DNA of 64,000 nucleotides, taken from NCBI GenBank assembly GCA_963920635.1, contig OY987298.1:125187735-125251734 (forward strand). Direction: 5' to 3'. A program made the translations under genes and the position numbers. The notes beneath the pieces are model-generated. The model did not search any database and was not told the DNA's origin. It saw only the letters and a program-made list of their open reading frames with translations. Below are positions 12,563 to 23,715 of the stretch, piece after piece. This stretch comes from Pseudeuparius sepicola (lineage: Eukaryota; Arthropoda; Insecta; Coleoptera; Anthribidae). Within the stretch, counting starts at the first letter, position 1, and every line of letters starts with the position of its first letter.

Positions 12563-12887
12563 CTTGCACTTCACTCTCTCTAAAATGAGGAACTGGAGTC
12601 CATGTTTTAATTCCTGCGATGCAAAAAATTATTGCTCTTAAAACTTCCAGATAATCTCCTTTCTTAAAATATTCCAAAAGGTACCACAATGAAAGTCTGT
12701 GACTATATTGCATACAGACAAAGCCCTCAAATATTAATACACGCAACTAATAGTTATACCGGCACAATCTGGAATTCTCAGGCCAGTAGAAATTTGGAAT
12801 TTCTATTCTCTGAGTATCCTGAAAGTGTTTATTGAACCCGACGGCGAAATTTTGAGGGCCAATTAAGTCTCTTCCCTTTGAGGACAT
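12563..12887 (-). pseudogene. Possible chemoreceptor-like N-terminal exon with one premature stop
   Basis: On the minus strand an ATG at 12887-12885 (context GGGAATG) opens a frame of about 108 codons. It is interrupted once, by TAG at 12749-12747, and ends at a good donor CAAG|GTGTAAGT (last exon base 12563). Before the stop are MSSKGRDLIGPQNFAVGF and IEIPNFYWPENSRLCRYNY. After it come LRVLIFEGFVCMQ, LSLWYLLEYFKKGDYLEVL and AIIFCIAGIKTW, two hydrophobic stretches. A short N-tail with WPEN, then TM1, a DYLEVL-like linker and TM2, resembles the N-terminus of insect odorant receptors, but that is only a resemblance. The stop may be a real lesion, or the 3' half may be an exon starting at the acceptor CTATTAG. 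Confidence 0.3.
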
Positions 12888-13113
12888 TCCCGATTTACGT
12901 AATTATTATTCAGAGTCGGCATTAATAAACATGGATGTCCCCAGAGAATTTTTGCAAGGTGACAATATTATAGGAACAAAAGGATTTAAAACCTCTTTGA
13001 CAAATCATTTAATAGTATATTATTATACACTTAGGTTGAGAAGTGAGCCATTATTTACCGAGCATTTTTATATCGTGAGGCGCGTAGCGCCGAAGGATAT
13101 AATATACTACTAA

Positions 13114-15162
13114 CATTGAAATATTGCCATATTTTACATATTTCAATAGATTTAGCCTGGGAGTTCAGTTGTCAAGCTGATAAAATGAAAATAATTTTTA
13201 AATGTCATAGAAAATGTTTCATTATTTACCTATGTAGAGAAATATTACTTCTCATTAGAGGAATGAGGTAAATAATGGTGATTTCTCAGGTTAGTAGTAA
13301 AAAAAATTATTATATGGCGCCTGGCTCTAGGCCGCAGAAGATGAAATTCCATGCAAACCAATACCTTCAAAAATCGATTCATATAACCAAGATTTTAAAA
13401 CTCGAAAAAACTCGACAGGAGATTACTAGGAACGCTAGAGCTTGTACAGACACAAATTTGTAGCAATAAGAAGAAACCTGAAATTGCTAACTAGAAAATT
13501 ATCTGGGAGATATTAAGGTGTAAAAGAACAAAATAATACCGGCATTATTTATTGTCAACAAAATTTGTATTATTTATAATCAACAACAAATTTACATGTT
13601 TGATGAAAGAAGAGTTTTCGAACCAAAAACTATCTTAAAATTGCCCGTTGCATTTTTTTACAAAAAATGAAAAATCCCTCAAAGCTAAATGATTATGCCT
13701 TGCTTCTTTGAAGAATATGTCCAAGAATATTTTCACTTGACACCATCAGAAAAAAAATCAGATCACCGACATAATTTCCCAAACTTGCTTAAATGCTTAC
13801 TATAATAATTAGATATTATATTGTGGATTTCTGACTGGTAAACATTATTACTGAAATGGTTAAAATTATACCACCTATAGTTTTTCAGTTAGAACTATGT
13901 CTAATCTAACGCAACTGTTGGCCGTTCCGTAATTCATTACAACAGATATTTCATAGGTAGGTACATTCAAAAAGTTGCCGATAAATTACGGAAATAAAAA
14001 CAACGATACCAATTACTGACATCACAGTTACTATAACAAAAAATAAAGTGAGTCAGCCAACAACCCGAAGGAAACGTTTCAAAACTTATACAACAAGGCT
14101 GTGACCAAGGATGTACATATCTTTGCTATAACGATTTAGGAATCCTATACTATTCGATTCAGAGTCTCGATTTTTCAGTGATATAAAACCTTGAAACTAC
14201 ACTCTCTAACGTATAGCTTTATAATAAAAATAGAAGTTGTCAAAATATTTTTCGCTACATTTTCTTAAATAACTCATCAGGATGACTTCCTATTCCTATC
14301 GTAAAAATGTCCAGAATGCAATTTGTACGCATAGCTTCAAAAATTGTGCCAGCCTGATAGCTTTAAATGCAGAAATTAACTTGAAAAAAAAAAAAAAACA
14401 CTGCAGACTTTACACGAAAATTAAGTTATTTGTATGTTGCCGTGAAAACTTAAATACTTGATCAAAATAAAAGTAACTCGTGCAAAACAACTATTTACAA
14501 TAAACACCCCTAAAACTCCAAAATCGGGTATGCAAAACTTTTTGTTTGACGAGATTAAAGTAGTTGCACCGAAAGACTGCGTCCGCGGGGAAGTGGGGAA
14601 GCGTGGGGTACGCTTTGTTGCTATTGGCTGGCCGTAACAACACGATGCAGCGCACTTCCTTATTCGCAAATATTAGAACCCCGCGTCGTTGAGAGGGGGA
14701 ATGATTATCCTCAGGCATGCGCCTCGAAATTTATAGTTTTGAAAACCTAGTAGTATATTCGAGATCATGAGTCCTTCAGGGTGTACAATACATAGCCAAG
14801 CGTAATCTCATATTATATTTTTCTATCAATTATTTCCGCATATGAAAGTATATGTAAAATAACAATTTATTTACCTTGACAAAAAAGTAATTTTTCCGCA
14901 CGCCTATGCTGCCTTCAGCTTACTTTCCTCACCGCAGATGCACTCTTTTTTCGCTGCGCGTTCTAATACATCTAGCGCGCCTATAACTCGAATAAGTCGA
15001 ATTTACCAAAAGCAGTTTAATACAATCCAAACCCAAACGGCAAAATATTTATAATAAAAAAACTTTTAGGTCGATTTTAAAAAACGAAAAACGATTTTGT
15101 AGGTATTTTTATTGGCAATAAATTTGCTTTCTTATAAAATTTTTAAAAAGTTCATAGTTCTT
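13114..15162. other. No gene recognised; GC-richer block at 14560-14730
   Basis: AT-rich sequence with a more GC-rich segment at about 14560-14730, containing ATTGGCTGG (a CCAAT-like word) and several CpGs. The frames across it in both directions are unrecognised. A poly(A) run is at 14383-14398. Confidence 0.4.
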
Positions 15163-16636
15163 TATACGGGTGAGTTTTTTTCGATGACCACTATGGGGAT
15201 CTCGGAAATTACCAGAGCTAGAACAAAGGTTAAATGGGGAAAGAATTGCATATTAAAAAGTTCATGGCTCACTAGATATTTTGAAAAGAGTGATTTTTTG
15301 CTATTTCATCAGATCTCTGTAGTTCCGTTATTTCTGATTATACAGAAAAACTATAGCGACAAAAATTGTAGATAATTTTGGGCTTAATAAGATAATCTAA
15401 TCCAATTTTTTATGTTGTTTGTGATTTTTGAGATATGACATAAAATTATGTTTTTTTAAATGTAAATCATAGTTGGCTGTGGCCTTATCAAATCGGCCAT
15501 TTTTTGAGCTTTCCAAAGATATAATACTCGGCATAGTTATTATAAAAAATAAAAGAGCTATGGCTAATTTTCTGATTTATTTTTTAAAATTTTCACAAAG
15601 TCGGCCATGGCATATTTTCATAATTACGTCCTATTTTACAATAAGACATACCTACTTTAAACTTTCTAATATTTTATTTTTAGCTGGTAACCAAATGTAA
15701 CAAACTAAAACAAGAATTATCATGATGGAGCTACACCACATAATTATTTGCCCGTAAGAAATTACCTCGATCAGGTATATCCAAATTGTTGGACATGGAG
15801 AAATAGATCTATTTCCTGGCCGCCCCGATCCCCCGATTTGTCTGTTTTGAATTTCTTTTTGTGGGGAACAGTACAAAATAAAGTATGAGACAATTGTTGA
15901 ATCAAGAGCAGCTGTTTTAGAAGCAATTGCCAGTATTGACAGGCGCTCTCTAAAAAAGGAGACAAATTCAGTTTTAAAAAGATGCAATATTTGCATAAAT
16001 AATAATGGTGGATTGTTTGAACACCTTTTAAAATAATAATAATTTGAATTTGAGTTTTTAATTTTTGTTTTATTTTGTTACATTTTGTTACCAGCTAAAA
16101 ACAAAATATTAGAAAGTTTGAAATATGTCTAATTATAAAATAGAACGTACCTAATTATGAAAATATTCCATGGCTGACTGTGAAAAAAAAAAACAGAAAA
16201 TTCGCCATAGCTCTTTTATTTTTTATAACTATGCCGAGTATTATATCTTTGGAAAGTTCAAAAAATGTCCGATTTGATAAGGCCACAGCCAACTATGACT
16301 TACATTTAAAAAACACAAGTTTATGTCATATATCAAAAATCACAAACAACATAAAAAATTGGATTAGATTATCTTATTACGCCCAAAATCATCTACAATT
16401 TTTGTCACCACAGTTTTTCTGTATAATCAGAAATAGCGGAGCTACAGAGATCTGATGAAATAGCAAAAAATCATTCTTTTCAAAATATCTAGCGAGCCAT
16501 GAACTTTTTAAAAATCCAAAATGGGCACTAGATTGAGCATTCAAAACCGCAATTCTTCCCCCATTTAACCATTGTTCTAGCTCTGCTAGTTTCCGAGATC
16601 CCCATAGTGGTCATCGAAAAAAATTCACCCTGTATA
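15163..16636. mobile_element. Foldback transposon, ~1.47 kb, ~0.55 kb arms around a transposase C-terminus (copy A)
   Basis: The left end reads TATACGGGTGAGTTTTTTTC and the right end GAAAAAAATTCACCCTGTATA. The arms (about 15163-15715 and 16055-16636) are complementary over most of their length, for example ATAATACTCGGCATAGTTAT on the left pairing with ATAACTATGCCGAGTATTAT on the right. The middle ~320 bp is a broken transposase end on the + strand (separate entry). A second copy in the other orientation is at 54844-56340, and a lone right arm is at 28606-28978. The TA flanks and transposase type indicate the Tc1/mariner superfamily. Confidence 0.88.
15715..16036 (+). pseudogene. C-terminal fragment of a mariner-superfamily transposase (DGA..H / SPDL..FFLWG type)
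   Basis: Translation from 15715 gives NYHDGATPHNYLPVRNYLDQ, then VYPNCW and WPPRSPDLSVLNFFLWG. This matches the family pattern QQDGAPPH...VR.YLD..FP.RW...WPPRSPDLTPLDFFLWG. The second and third catalytic acids (D in HDG, D in SPD) are visible, about 36 residues apart; the N-terminal DNA-binding half and the first catalytic D are absent. After LWGTVQNKV a frameshift at about 15883 moves the reading to YETIVESRAAVLEAIASIDR and ends NNNGGLFEHLLK followed by TAA at 16034-16036. This is a relic that cannot encode an active enzyme. The fold-back arms begin immediately on both sides. Confidence 0.82.
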
Positions 16637-17670
16637 TTTTCAAAGAAATAAAAAAATACGAATTTTTGAGTTTAAAGCCAGATTGGGCGAGTACGGCCCA
16701 TGCGATTTAGTGCCATTTTTAAGGAAACATTGTCGACCACCTGAAAAAGGTATCCTGAAAGTTTCAGCTTGTTCCAAATTCGTTCCGGGTTGGATCCATA
16801 GTTTTACTGGCCTACTAGCTGTATACGGCCGCCTGACTGAGGGCCTTATTACTTGGTGTTCGATTAGGAACAGCTACAGAGGTGGGGAATAATGACACCT
16901 CGTATCCGTTCGTTGGGATGCCAATTGCTAGCTACCGTTATCCGGGGAAGTCTAAACTTATTTTAGGGGGCACTAGCAAAGATAGAGGATTACAAATAGC
17001 GATAAAAAGTGTATAAACCCCCGGGTGAGTGTAAATTGCTATTGTGTTGTTTACAGATCAGTAATAATTGTTCGTTTTGTTTTATGTGCGATGAATCTTT
17101 CTTGACGTTTATCGATCTGCCGAGTGAATTTGCATTGTAATGACCCGAAAGTGTTCACGTCAAAAGTAAGTTTTATTATTATTTGCTTGCCTTGCTTCAT
17201 AGTTCATAGATTAGCTTTACATTTTAGGTACCTAAATTATCGGCGAATGACGGCGAAGTGTTAAATAATTTTGTGCGGGCGCATGGAGACAGTAATAAAC
17301 AGTTCGCGGGATAGCAATGAGATCAGAGTAAACGTGGATACCAACAGGAATTTGAAATGTGACAACGTCGCATACTAGAATTTACTATGGAGGGAAAACA
17401 GCTTTAATAAGGGAGGGAAAACAGCTTCGGCCAGCGTTCCAGTGGCGTTACATTACACAGGGGCTAAGGTTGATTTGTAACATTTTCTAAATATCGAGTA
17501 TTTTTTTGCATTTTCCGACTTTATGAGGGTCCCGATTACGTGGTTAAAGTTTCTGTACTTATCGCCCTGTATATGTTGTTAGGTATACATAATGTTCTAA
17601 ACAGACTCCAACATTAAATATCCAGGTGTTATGAGGAAAATGCACTTTCGATATCCCTATACCGACTGGA
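16637..17670. other. No supported gene
   Basis: Contains the word CGCCCTGTATA at about 17565, resembling a transposon end, and the ATG exon-like string MTRKCSRQK before a GTAAGT at 17168, which does not join in frame with any acceptor I could see. Otherwise nothing is recognised. Confidence 0.4.
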
Positions 17671-17802
17671 CTAATTAATGATAATAGTAGTTCACGAACC
17701 TTTGGATTCTTAGTTTGAGAATTAAACAAATGAAAAAAAATTGATACCTATAAGAGGATGATAAAAAGAACCCAGACCTTCTGTAATATGAGAGCATCTC
17801 AC

Positions 17803-18171
17803 CCTTCAAACTATAATTTAATCTATTAAATAGCCTCAGGCAAATTACACGTGCCGCTAATGCCATATTGTTTTGTCGAATTTCATACCCATTGAATTCT
17901 TCTTTCACACCTGTAACGACCTGTGCGCAAAAAAAGACATTAGCTACAAGGATAACCCAATTTCGTGAGAACAAAACGCCTTTATTGCTCAAACAGTGGA
18001 TGTTACGTAAAGATTTCTCTTGTTTCAATAAAACTTCTTTAGTAACATCGTAAATTTTAGCTTTGCACGCCGCACGGCTTTGTAGTGGAACGATCTTGGC
18101 AGAAATACTATTGTGAAAACTAGTCCTGAATAAAAATTGCACAAACTCACCTGACCGGTCAGCTTGGCCAT
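17803..18171 (-). CDS. Candidate spliced gene start, two exons; product unknown
   Basis: On the minus strand an ATG with strong context (AACATGG) at 18171 encodes MAKLTGQ and ends at a perfect donor, CAG|GTGAGT (last base 18151). A strong acceptor with a T-run (CTTTTTTTGCGCACAG) precedes base 17920. Joining the two is phase 0 and gives MAKLTGQ-VVTGVKEEFNGYEIRQ and onward to FNRLNYSLKG, where a second donor AAGG|GTGAGA follows base 17803. The implied intron is 230 nt. The intron sequence is itself open in the same frame (AAC..KAKIYDVTKEVLLKQEK), so an alternative unspliced or differently spliced product is possible. I do not recognise the protein, and downstream exons were not found. Confidence 0.35.
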
Positions 18172-19003
18172 GTTAAATCAAGTGCTCGCTTTAAAATATA
18201 TGAAATATGCCACTAGGATAAAAAAAACAACATTAATTGGCGATAGTGTCTAGTATCTTATGAAAATGTTATTTATTATCGCATAGACTGCGAAATTGTA
18301 ATTAACTTTATTAGTATTATAGTTGCTCATTCTTGATAAGGAAAAGGTTACTAATAATTTTTGGTCGAAACCCTGTAGGACTAGTTCTCAGTGATTATAA
18401 ACTAATTTGTATTAAGTATATAATTTTAATTTCGAAAAATCACGTGTGCCTCGCAAATTTAAGAAATATTTTTCTGTTCTTAAATAAAAGGCGTTTTGGT
18501 GTAACATACGTCAAAATGTAGTAAGAAAGGTTGCTCAGAATAAAAAAAAAACATGGCGCAAAACTTTAAACATTTTCGAGAAATTTCATTGTTGTATTTC
18601 GCATGACCACCAACTAAAGATAGGTATGCATTTTTGAAATATGACGTCATTGCGGTTAAAACGAAGAATGATATACAACTTTATATTATCTTGTGCAGTT
18701 TTTGTAATAGATCGTTTATGAATTTAATACTAAAATCATAGCTTAAGCTAAAATTAGGAGATAGGGACAGAAGCATAAAAAATATTATTTTAAAAATCTA
18801 AATTGAAAGGGACTTTTGGAGATAAATAATAAAATTAGTTTGACAGGCCTTACCTGAACATTTTTTTAACATTAGAATAGCATATAGTACCTCTGATTTG
18901 CGACTCGAAACTTTGTCTATGCTAAAAAGTTTTAAAAAATATAAGTGATTTATAATTTGAAATTTGAACGTACATAAATATTCTGAATATGTTTGTTTTT
19001 CAG

Positions 19004-19205
19004 TAAAACCTGGGACCACATTCAAAAATTTAAAAGTACCATTAAAGAAATATTTTCCTTCGAGTCCATAAGCTTTGAAACTTTTCCAAAAATATATTCA
19101 ACAATCCGATGCAAGAGAAAAGTAAACAGAATTCTTTCGCTGGAAATTGGAAACAATAAACCCCCTTATAAGAGAGCGAGCGGGCTATTTGAACAGTTAA
19201 ATTAA
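19004..19205 (+). CDS. Candidate internal exon, unknown product
   Basis: The stretch starts right after a strong acceptor (GTTTGTTTTTCAG, ending 19003). It reads TWDHIQKFKSTIKEIFSFES and then SFETFPKIYSTIRCKRK, where a donor AAAA|GTAAAC at 19121/19122 would close a 118 nt exon. If it is not spliced there, the frame runs to TAA at 19203-19205. After that stop the same frame stays open for a further 63 codons (to about 19395). The product is lysine-rich and not recognised. It may be a gene fragment. Confidence 0.25.
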
Positions 19206-19395
19206 ACAGAATATCAACAGGTTGCCCGTGAAAATGCATCGATGCTCTTCTCAGATTTTAGATTTAAGGGATGTGTGCATAGTATAAATATAGAGTATTT
19301 TTTAGATAAATCCTTCAATAATAATTATACTCGGTCTAACTCGCTTGCCGTTTTTCTGTGGTCTAACGTAACGAGACTTTTTCACATGCGGTAAA

Positions 19396-20689
19396 TGATT
19401 ATTAGTCTATTAAGCAATTTCTTGAAAGTCAATGACATCATAATATTTATGTAAAACTAGCAGACCTTGAAGAATTAATTACAGCCAACACTCTCATCTT
19501 GAAAACATTCGGATATGAAGACATAAAATTAAAAATCCGATTTTGTTCGCCTCCAATATACTGTTATGAAAGCAACCGCACATGCTCTTTAAAAGCGGTG
19601 ACCTGAGCTGCTTCTCCTGCTCTTATTGCAAGTAAACACCGAGTGCAACGAACTGGAGAAAGTCTCAAGCACTGACCAAGGTTAACATTTCTCGCTAGAC
19701 CGCATATTTTTGCGCTAGTACGTCGACGTCCATTATTATTTCCACCACATTCCTTCTACGCGCAATGTCGCATTCCAAAATGTTTAAATATAACGCAAAC
19801 GTAGTTTAATTATTACAATATCCAGACTACATGGTTCAAGTGTCTACGTACCTAACCTCAAACACTATACCAAAGTTTCAAACCACGAGTGATATTAGGA
19901 AGCGGTTGCTGAGCAAGAATACACAAACTTCATAAACAAACGCGCATTCGTACACTTGAGCTTGAACTAGAAACACCACCACGTCGCTCGATGACAAAGC
20001 TAGAATATAATTTCATACTTGGGAGCGTGGAGCGTGCCGTTTTCTTGAGGCTGTAACCGGGGCGCCTACTATGTTATGGATTGGCCAGATATTACTGCAC
20101 ACTGCACAATGGCCATGTTGAAGTAAATCCAAAATACGGAATTTTGCGTACCAGTTTGTTATTGATAAACTGCTATTTGTTCCAACGTATTGTCGCTAAT
20201 AGAACAATATTTCCAGGACTATCAGTGCCTGCAGATTTCCTCAGGCCGAATATGATGCTGATGTGTTTCATACTGCATAGAAAGCTAATGGAATCAAAGC
20301 TTTCGTCCACGATTGCGAGGGATACCCAAGGGATGGGAGTCTGAGATAGACAAGGAAGCCTATGGCTCCAGCAACACCCTCGAGGCAGGATGCATCCGGA
20401 AGAACTACATCAGTTCAAGCTGGGCCGTGGCCGGAATCATTCTTATGGCGCTAACAGCGCGCTCTCAGGCGGTCCGAATTACATTTACAGCGCTTACACT
20501 GCGTGAGCACTGTGAGCTTTTAAACAATATAACCTCAATTTTATTATTTTATCGGGTATAAGGTATTTTTAAGGTATAAGGAATTTTTAAGGTTTTTGAA
20601 ACGTTTGGTATTCGATTTGTCTTGTCCCATAAAAAATGACACAAAAAGGTCAAAATTTTGCTTTAGAAAGAGCGCCTACAGATAAGTAA
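19396..20689. other. Unresolved; GC-richer block at 20200-20560
   Basis: The block at 20200-20560 is GC-richer than its surroundings and open in two + strand frames (for example EIDKEAYGSSNTLEAG and SSSWAVAGIILMALTARSQA). I found neither splice support nor a family match. The remainder is AT-rich without features. Confidence 0.3.
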
Positions 20690-21655
20690 TATGTTTTGCG
20701 TAGTATCATATAGATTATTAAAAATTGAATTTAATTTAATTAGTAGTCTTCATTATATGTGTCACAAGCTTGCGATAGAGTCCGTTCAGAGGCGATTTCT
20801 TAAATATCTTGCTTATAGAGCGGACGGTGTTTACTATCCTACAGGTTATGATCATGGATTGGTTCTTTGGCGGTTTGAGTATTCGTCTTTGGATGCAAGG
20901 CATATAATTAATTGGATTATGTTTTTGTGCAACCTTTCTCGCGGTAAAATAGCCTGCCCTGACATATTATGTAAAAATAATTTAAACGGAATCCAGGTAT
21001 GCGATAACTATGCAATATCCAGAGTTTTACATGGGTTCTAATTTTAATTCATTGGACTCCATAAATATAAACTGTGGTACAATGAATGCATTACAAAACT
21101 GCAGCTTTGACACAGTGGAATATTTAGTATCTGGTTTTGTGAAACCATCCGTCTTGTATGATGGTATGATAGATGCATGTTCTACATTAGTAAGTACTAA
21201 TATTTATGGGTGATATAATAACATCTTTGCTCGAACAATAGTTCCGAATCAATTCTGGCGAATCGAAATGCCGAAAAGTAAATCCCAGAACCGTTTTCAA
21301 CCAATCGGATCGCCGAGAACCAGTTCGGAACTTTTGTTGGAACAAACCCAAAAATAATAATTCCCACCCTCACAGTATCTACTCCAAACTAGGAATACCC
21401 CAGAAACAACTGGATAGCATTCACTCAAGTACTACGGAAAACCCTATGAAACCGTAGTAATCCCATAATAATGTAAGATATTTATTTAGTTGTTTGTTAA
21501 TTTTTTGTTTGGTGCAGGTATAGCTTAATATGTAATATTAATTTAGGTACCTACATAACTGCATAATACGTTTAATCTCTGTTCCTTTGTTCTGTTTCCT
21601 GTAACTGGGCTTTATCCTGTTGGACATAAAGAGCTTATTATCATTCTACTACTCG
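20690..21655 (+). mobile_element. 3' end of a CR1/Jockey-like LINE (truncated)
   Basis: From about 20700 the + strand reads KIEFNLISSLHYM and then AIESVQRRFLKYLAYRADGV, followed by VLWRFEYSSLDARHIINWIM and CPDILCKNN. This is the region after the reverse transcriptase in non-LTR elements (usual form ERVQRRFLKYL....L..LDF.SL..RR). A frameshift near 21010 opens a second short frame. The 3' tail, CTGTAACTGGGCTTTATCC then GTTGGACATAAAGAGCTT at about 21600-21650, is typical of a LINE end. The 5' part is missing, as expected for 5' truncation. A MITE is inserted at 21230-21351. Confidence 0.72.
21230..21351. mobile_element. ~120 bp MITE, copy 1 of two
   Basis: It ends TTGGAACAAACCCA and contains CAATCGGATCGCCGAGAACC. 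A second copy at 31849-31970 has the matching GGTTTGTTCCAA end and CAATTAGATCGCCGAGAACC. The ends are imperfect inverted repeats around GTTCCGAA / TTCGGAAC. It is non-coding and inserted in the LINE tail. Confidence 0.72.
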
Positions 21656-22026
21656 AAGACGACGAAGAATCAATAAACAGTTCTGGATCACTGCTATAAC
21701 TTTCACAAAGGGAAATGGCTTCTTCAAGAAACGACCTTTTTGTTAATCTCTGATGAAAATTTTAATTTTGTCACCACAGATTATAAGGTTGACGTTGACA
21801 CGCTAAAACACAACCTGAACTTCGCAAGTTTGTAAGCACACTTACGACCAGTCCAGATCGAATCACCATCAAACAGTTGTTGTCAGCGCGCTAACAAATC
21901 GAACCGATCGTAAGCGGTCTTGAGCGCTGTGAGCACTGGCAGCGCGATTTGGACCACGGCCCTGAACGATCACTATATCGAAGACCCGAGCATGACAATA
22001 TCATTGTTGTTTGCGATATGAAATAG

Positions 22027-22303
22027 GGCTAGAAGATGAAAAAATTACGTCTTATTCCAGGTTATATATAGGTAAGTATATCAGTTTCTGACGTATAGAA
22101 GCTTTTCGCAGTTTTGTCAATTTAACAAAGATTTTATAGGCAGATTTGTTTCTGATAACACGAAATATGAAGAAAATGTATGCACAGACCGTTACGTGAT
22201 TTGCAGAATAATAAACCCAACTTTGGAATTACGGGATGATCTGTTCAAGGCAGTTGAAGAAGCCAGAATTTTATATATTATATTTTGGAAGAGTATCCTG
22301 TAA
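22027..22303 (+). CDS. Two exons of an unidentified host-like gene joined by a 68 nt intron
   Basis: Exon A, 22027-22071, follows an acceptor (GATATGAAATAG) and reads LEDEKITSYSRLYIG. It ends at a consensus donor ATAG|GTAAGT. Exon B, 22140-22303, follows TTTTATAG and continues in frame: RFVSDNTKYEENVCTDRYV, then ICRIINPTLELRDDLFKAVE, and ends at TAA 22301-22303. The split codon (G|GC) preserves the frame, and the 68 nt GT-AG intron has normal insect size. The translation is free of stops and not low-complexity. I do not recognise the family. Exon B may instead leave by a weak donor near 22299. The frame before 22027 implies at least one upstream exon, which I did not find. Confidence 0.5.
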
Positions 22304-22414
22304 TGTATGTAAGAATCAAAATAGAAAAATTTGTTTAAAGCTCCAAAGCTCCAGAGCTGCCTTATCAGTATGGTACAGCATTATTATAATAAAAAAATAT
22401 CTTCAATTTTAAAA

Positions 22415-22432
22415 ATGGCGACCGGTCGCCAT
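22415..22432. repeat. Perfect 18 bp palindrome
   Basis: ATGGCGACCGGTCGCCAT is its own reverse complement, GC-rich, within an AT-rich non-coding stretch. Confidence 0.8.
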
Positions 22433-23059
22433 CTTAGATTTTTCGGAATAGTCATAGGAGGCCTTGTGACACGTCAAATCAAAGGAATTTTCGTCAGTAT
22501 TAATGTCTTAGACTCAAAACAAAATGGCAGTTCTGGAATTATTTAAAAATATTCCATTTCATGAATATTTTAGATGGGGAGGGAGGGGGACTTAAGTCCT
22601 TACTGTATAAACAAGAAACTGAAAAATCGAATGCGTTATATGCTTATATACCACACTACAACTAGCCCTGGACTTCATTTCAAACTAAAAGGTACCAAAA
22701 TACTCTTAGATACATAATAAACCAGTACTTTCTTTTATTTTGGATATTAAATTCGTGTAATAGACACATTTGGATGTTTTTATTTTATAAAGTATTTTTG
22801 CAACAAAGCATTTTTTACATTTAACCACCCTGTCGTTTTTTTCGGTATGTGGCGCCATAGTGACGATCGCTTGAAACAACGCTATGAACAGGTCTTTAAT
22901 ATAGTCTTGGTCCAGGTTCAAGCAATATACGTGTATGAGTTCTTCTGTGCCTGCACTTTGTTTCTAAATCGCACATACTTTTATTAACAATTATTAATAT
23001 TTAGAGGACCCTAAAGGATATTTATTATTCGATATTCGATGTCCAAAATTAAGAGAAAC

Positions 23060-23515
23060 CACCAATAGCGATAGTCCCAACTAAGGCTTTCTTGAGGGTA
23101 TACGGCGAACTTCAGACGCAAGTGAGAGCTAACAACTTATCCAAACATAAACAACTATTCGTCAGACGTAAACCTCGCGAAATTCCTAAATCCAAACCGC
23201 CAATCTATTTCGGGAGCTTATTATAAGGAATTCGATATTCCTACTAAAGTTTCTAATAACGTGGCTTAGTCTTTAATTAAATTCTGTGCTCATCTCACTG
23301 TAAATAGGCCATTACGATACAGTCAGTACAGGATTCACCGATTGAGAAAAATATTAGTCATTGGTAAAAAAGGCACAAGTATTATTGTATTCCTCTACGC
23401 ATAATGTATTTTGTATTAAAATCCTATTATTATTCCTGTCGCCTGAGTACTTTGGTTGTTTGGCCTGCGAGGCCAAAAATGAGCTTACGCATTGTGCAAT
23501 GTATTAAATTTTTCC
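23060..23515 (+). mobile_element. Possible LINE 3' remnant
   Basis: Broken + strand frames include RPLRYSQYRIHRLRK. They are followed by a tail-like segment with GTTTGGCCTGCGAGGCCAAA and TGTGCAATGTATTAAA, the kind of ending seen in non-LTR elements. There is no diagnostic reverse-transcriptase motif, so the call is weak. Confidence 0.28.
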
Positions 23516-23579
23516 TGCTACCGACAATTTCAGATTATAGGTACTTTGAATTAAACTCTAAATACACTATATATATAAT

Positions 23580-23715
23580 ATAAGAGGCAGAATGCAGCGT
23601 TAATAAAAAAATTAATAAAAAAGTTGGTCTTTGTGTGGGATTTGAACCCGGGACCTACGAATTATTAGGCGCGTGGTTAGCGAAGTGCCAGTCAAATTTG
23701 GTCTGTTAGGTGGCT
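23580..23715 (-). mobile_element. tRNA-related SINE, copy 1
   Basis: On the minus strand there is a tRNA-like 3' half: an anticodon-loop-like CTAATAA, then GTAGGTCCCGGGTTCAAATCC, which contains a B box. It is followed by an A-rich/T-rich body and the word ATTCTGCCTCTTATAT. The copy at 59985-60105 has the same layout: AGTAGGTCTCGGGTTCAATC, an A/T run, then CATTCTCTCTCTTATAT. Shared sequence beyond the tRNA part argues for a SINE family and not two tRNA genes. The loop CTAATAA resembles tRNA-Ile(AAT). Confidence 0.55.

Noticed and set aside
17150..17340. THAP-like start MTRKCSRQK before GTAAGT
   Set aside because: Joining to the acceptor at 17229 gives an early stop; no second Cys-X-His part of a THAP domain.
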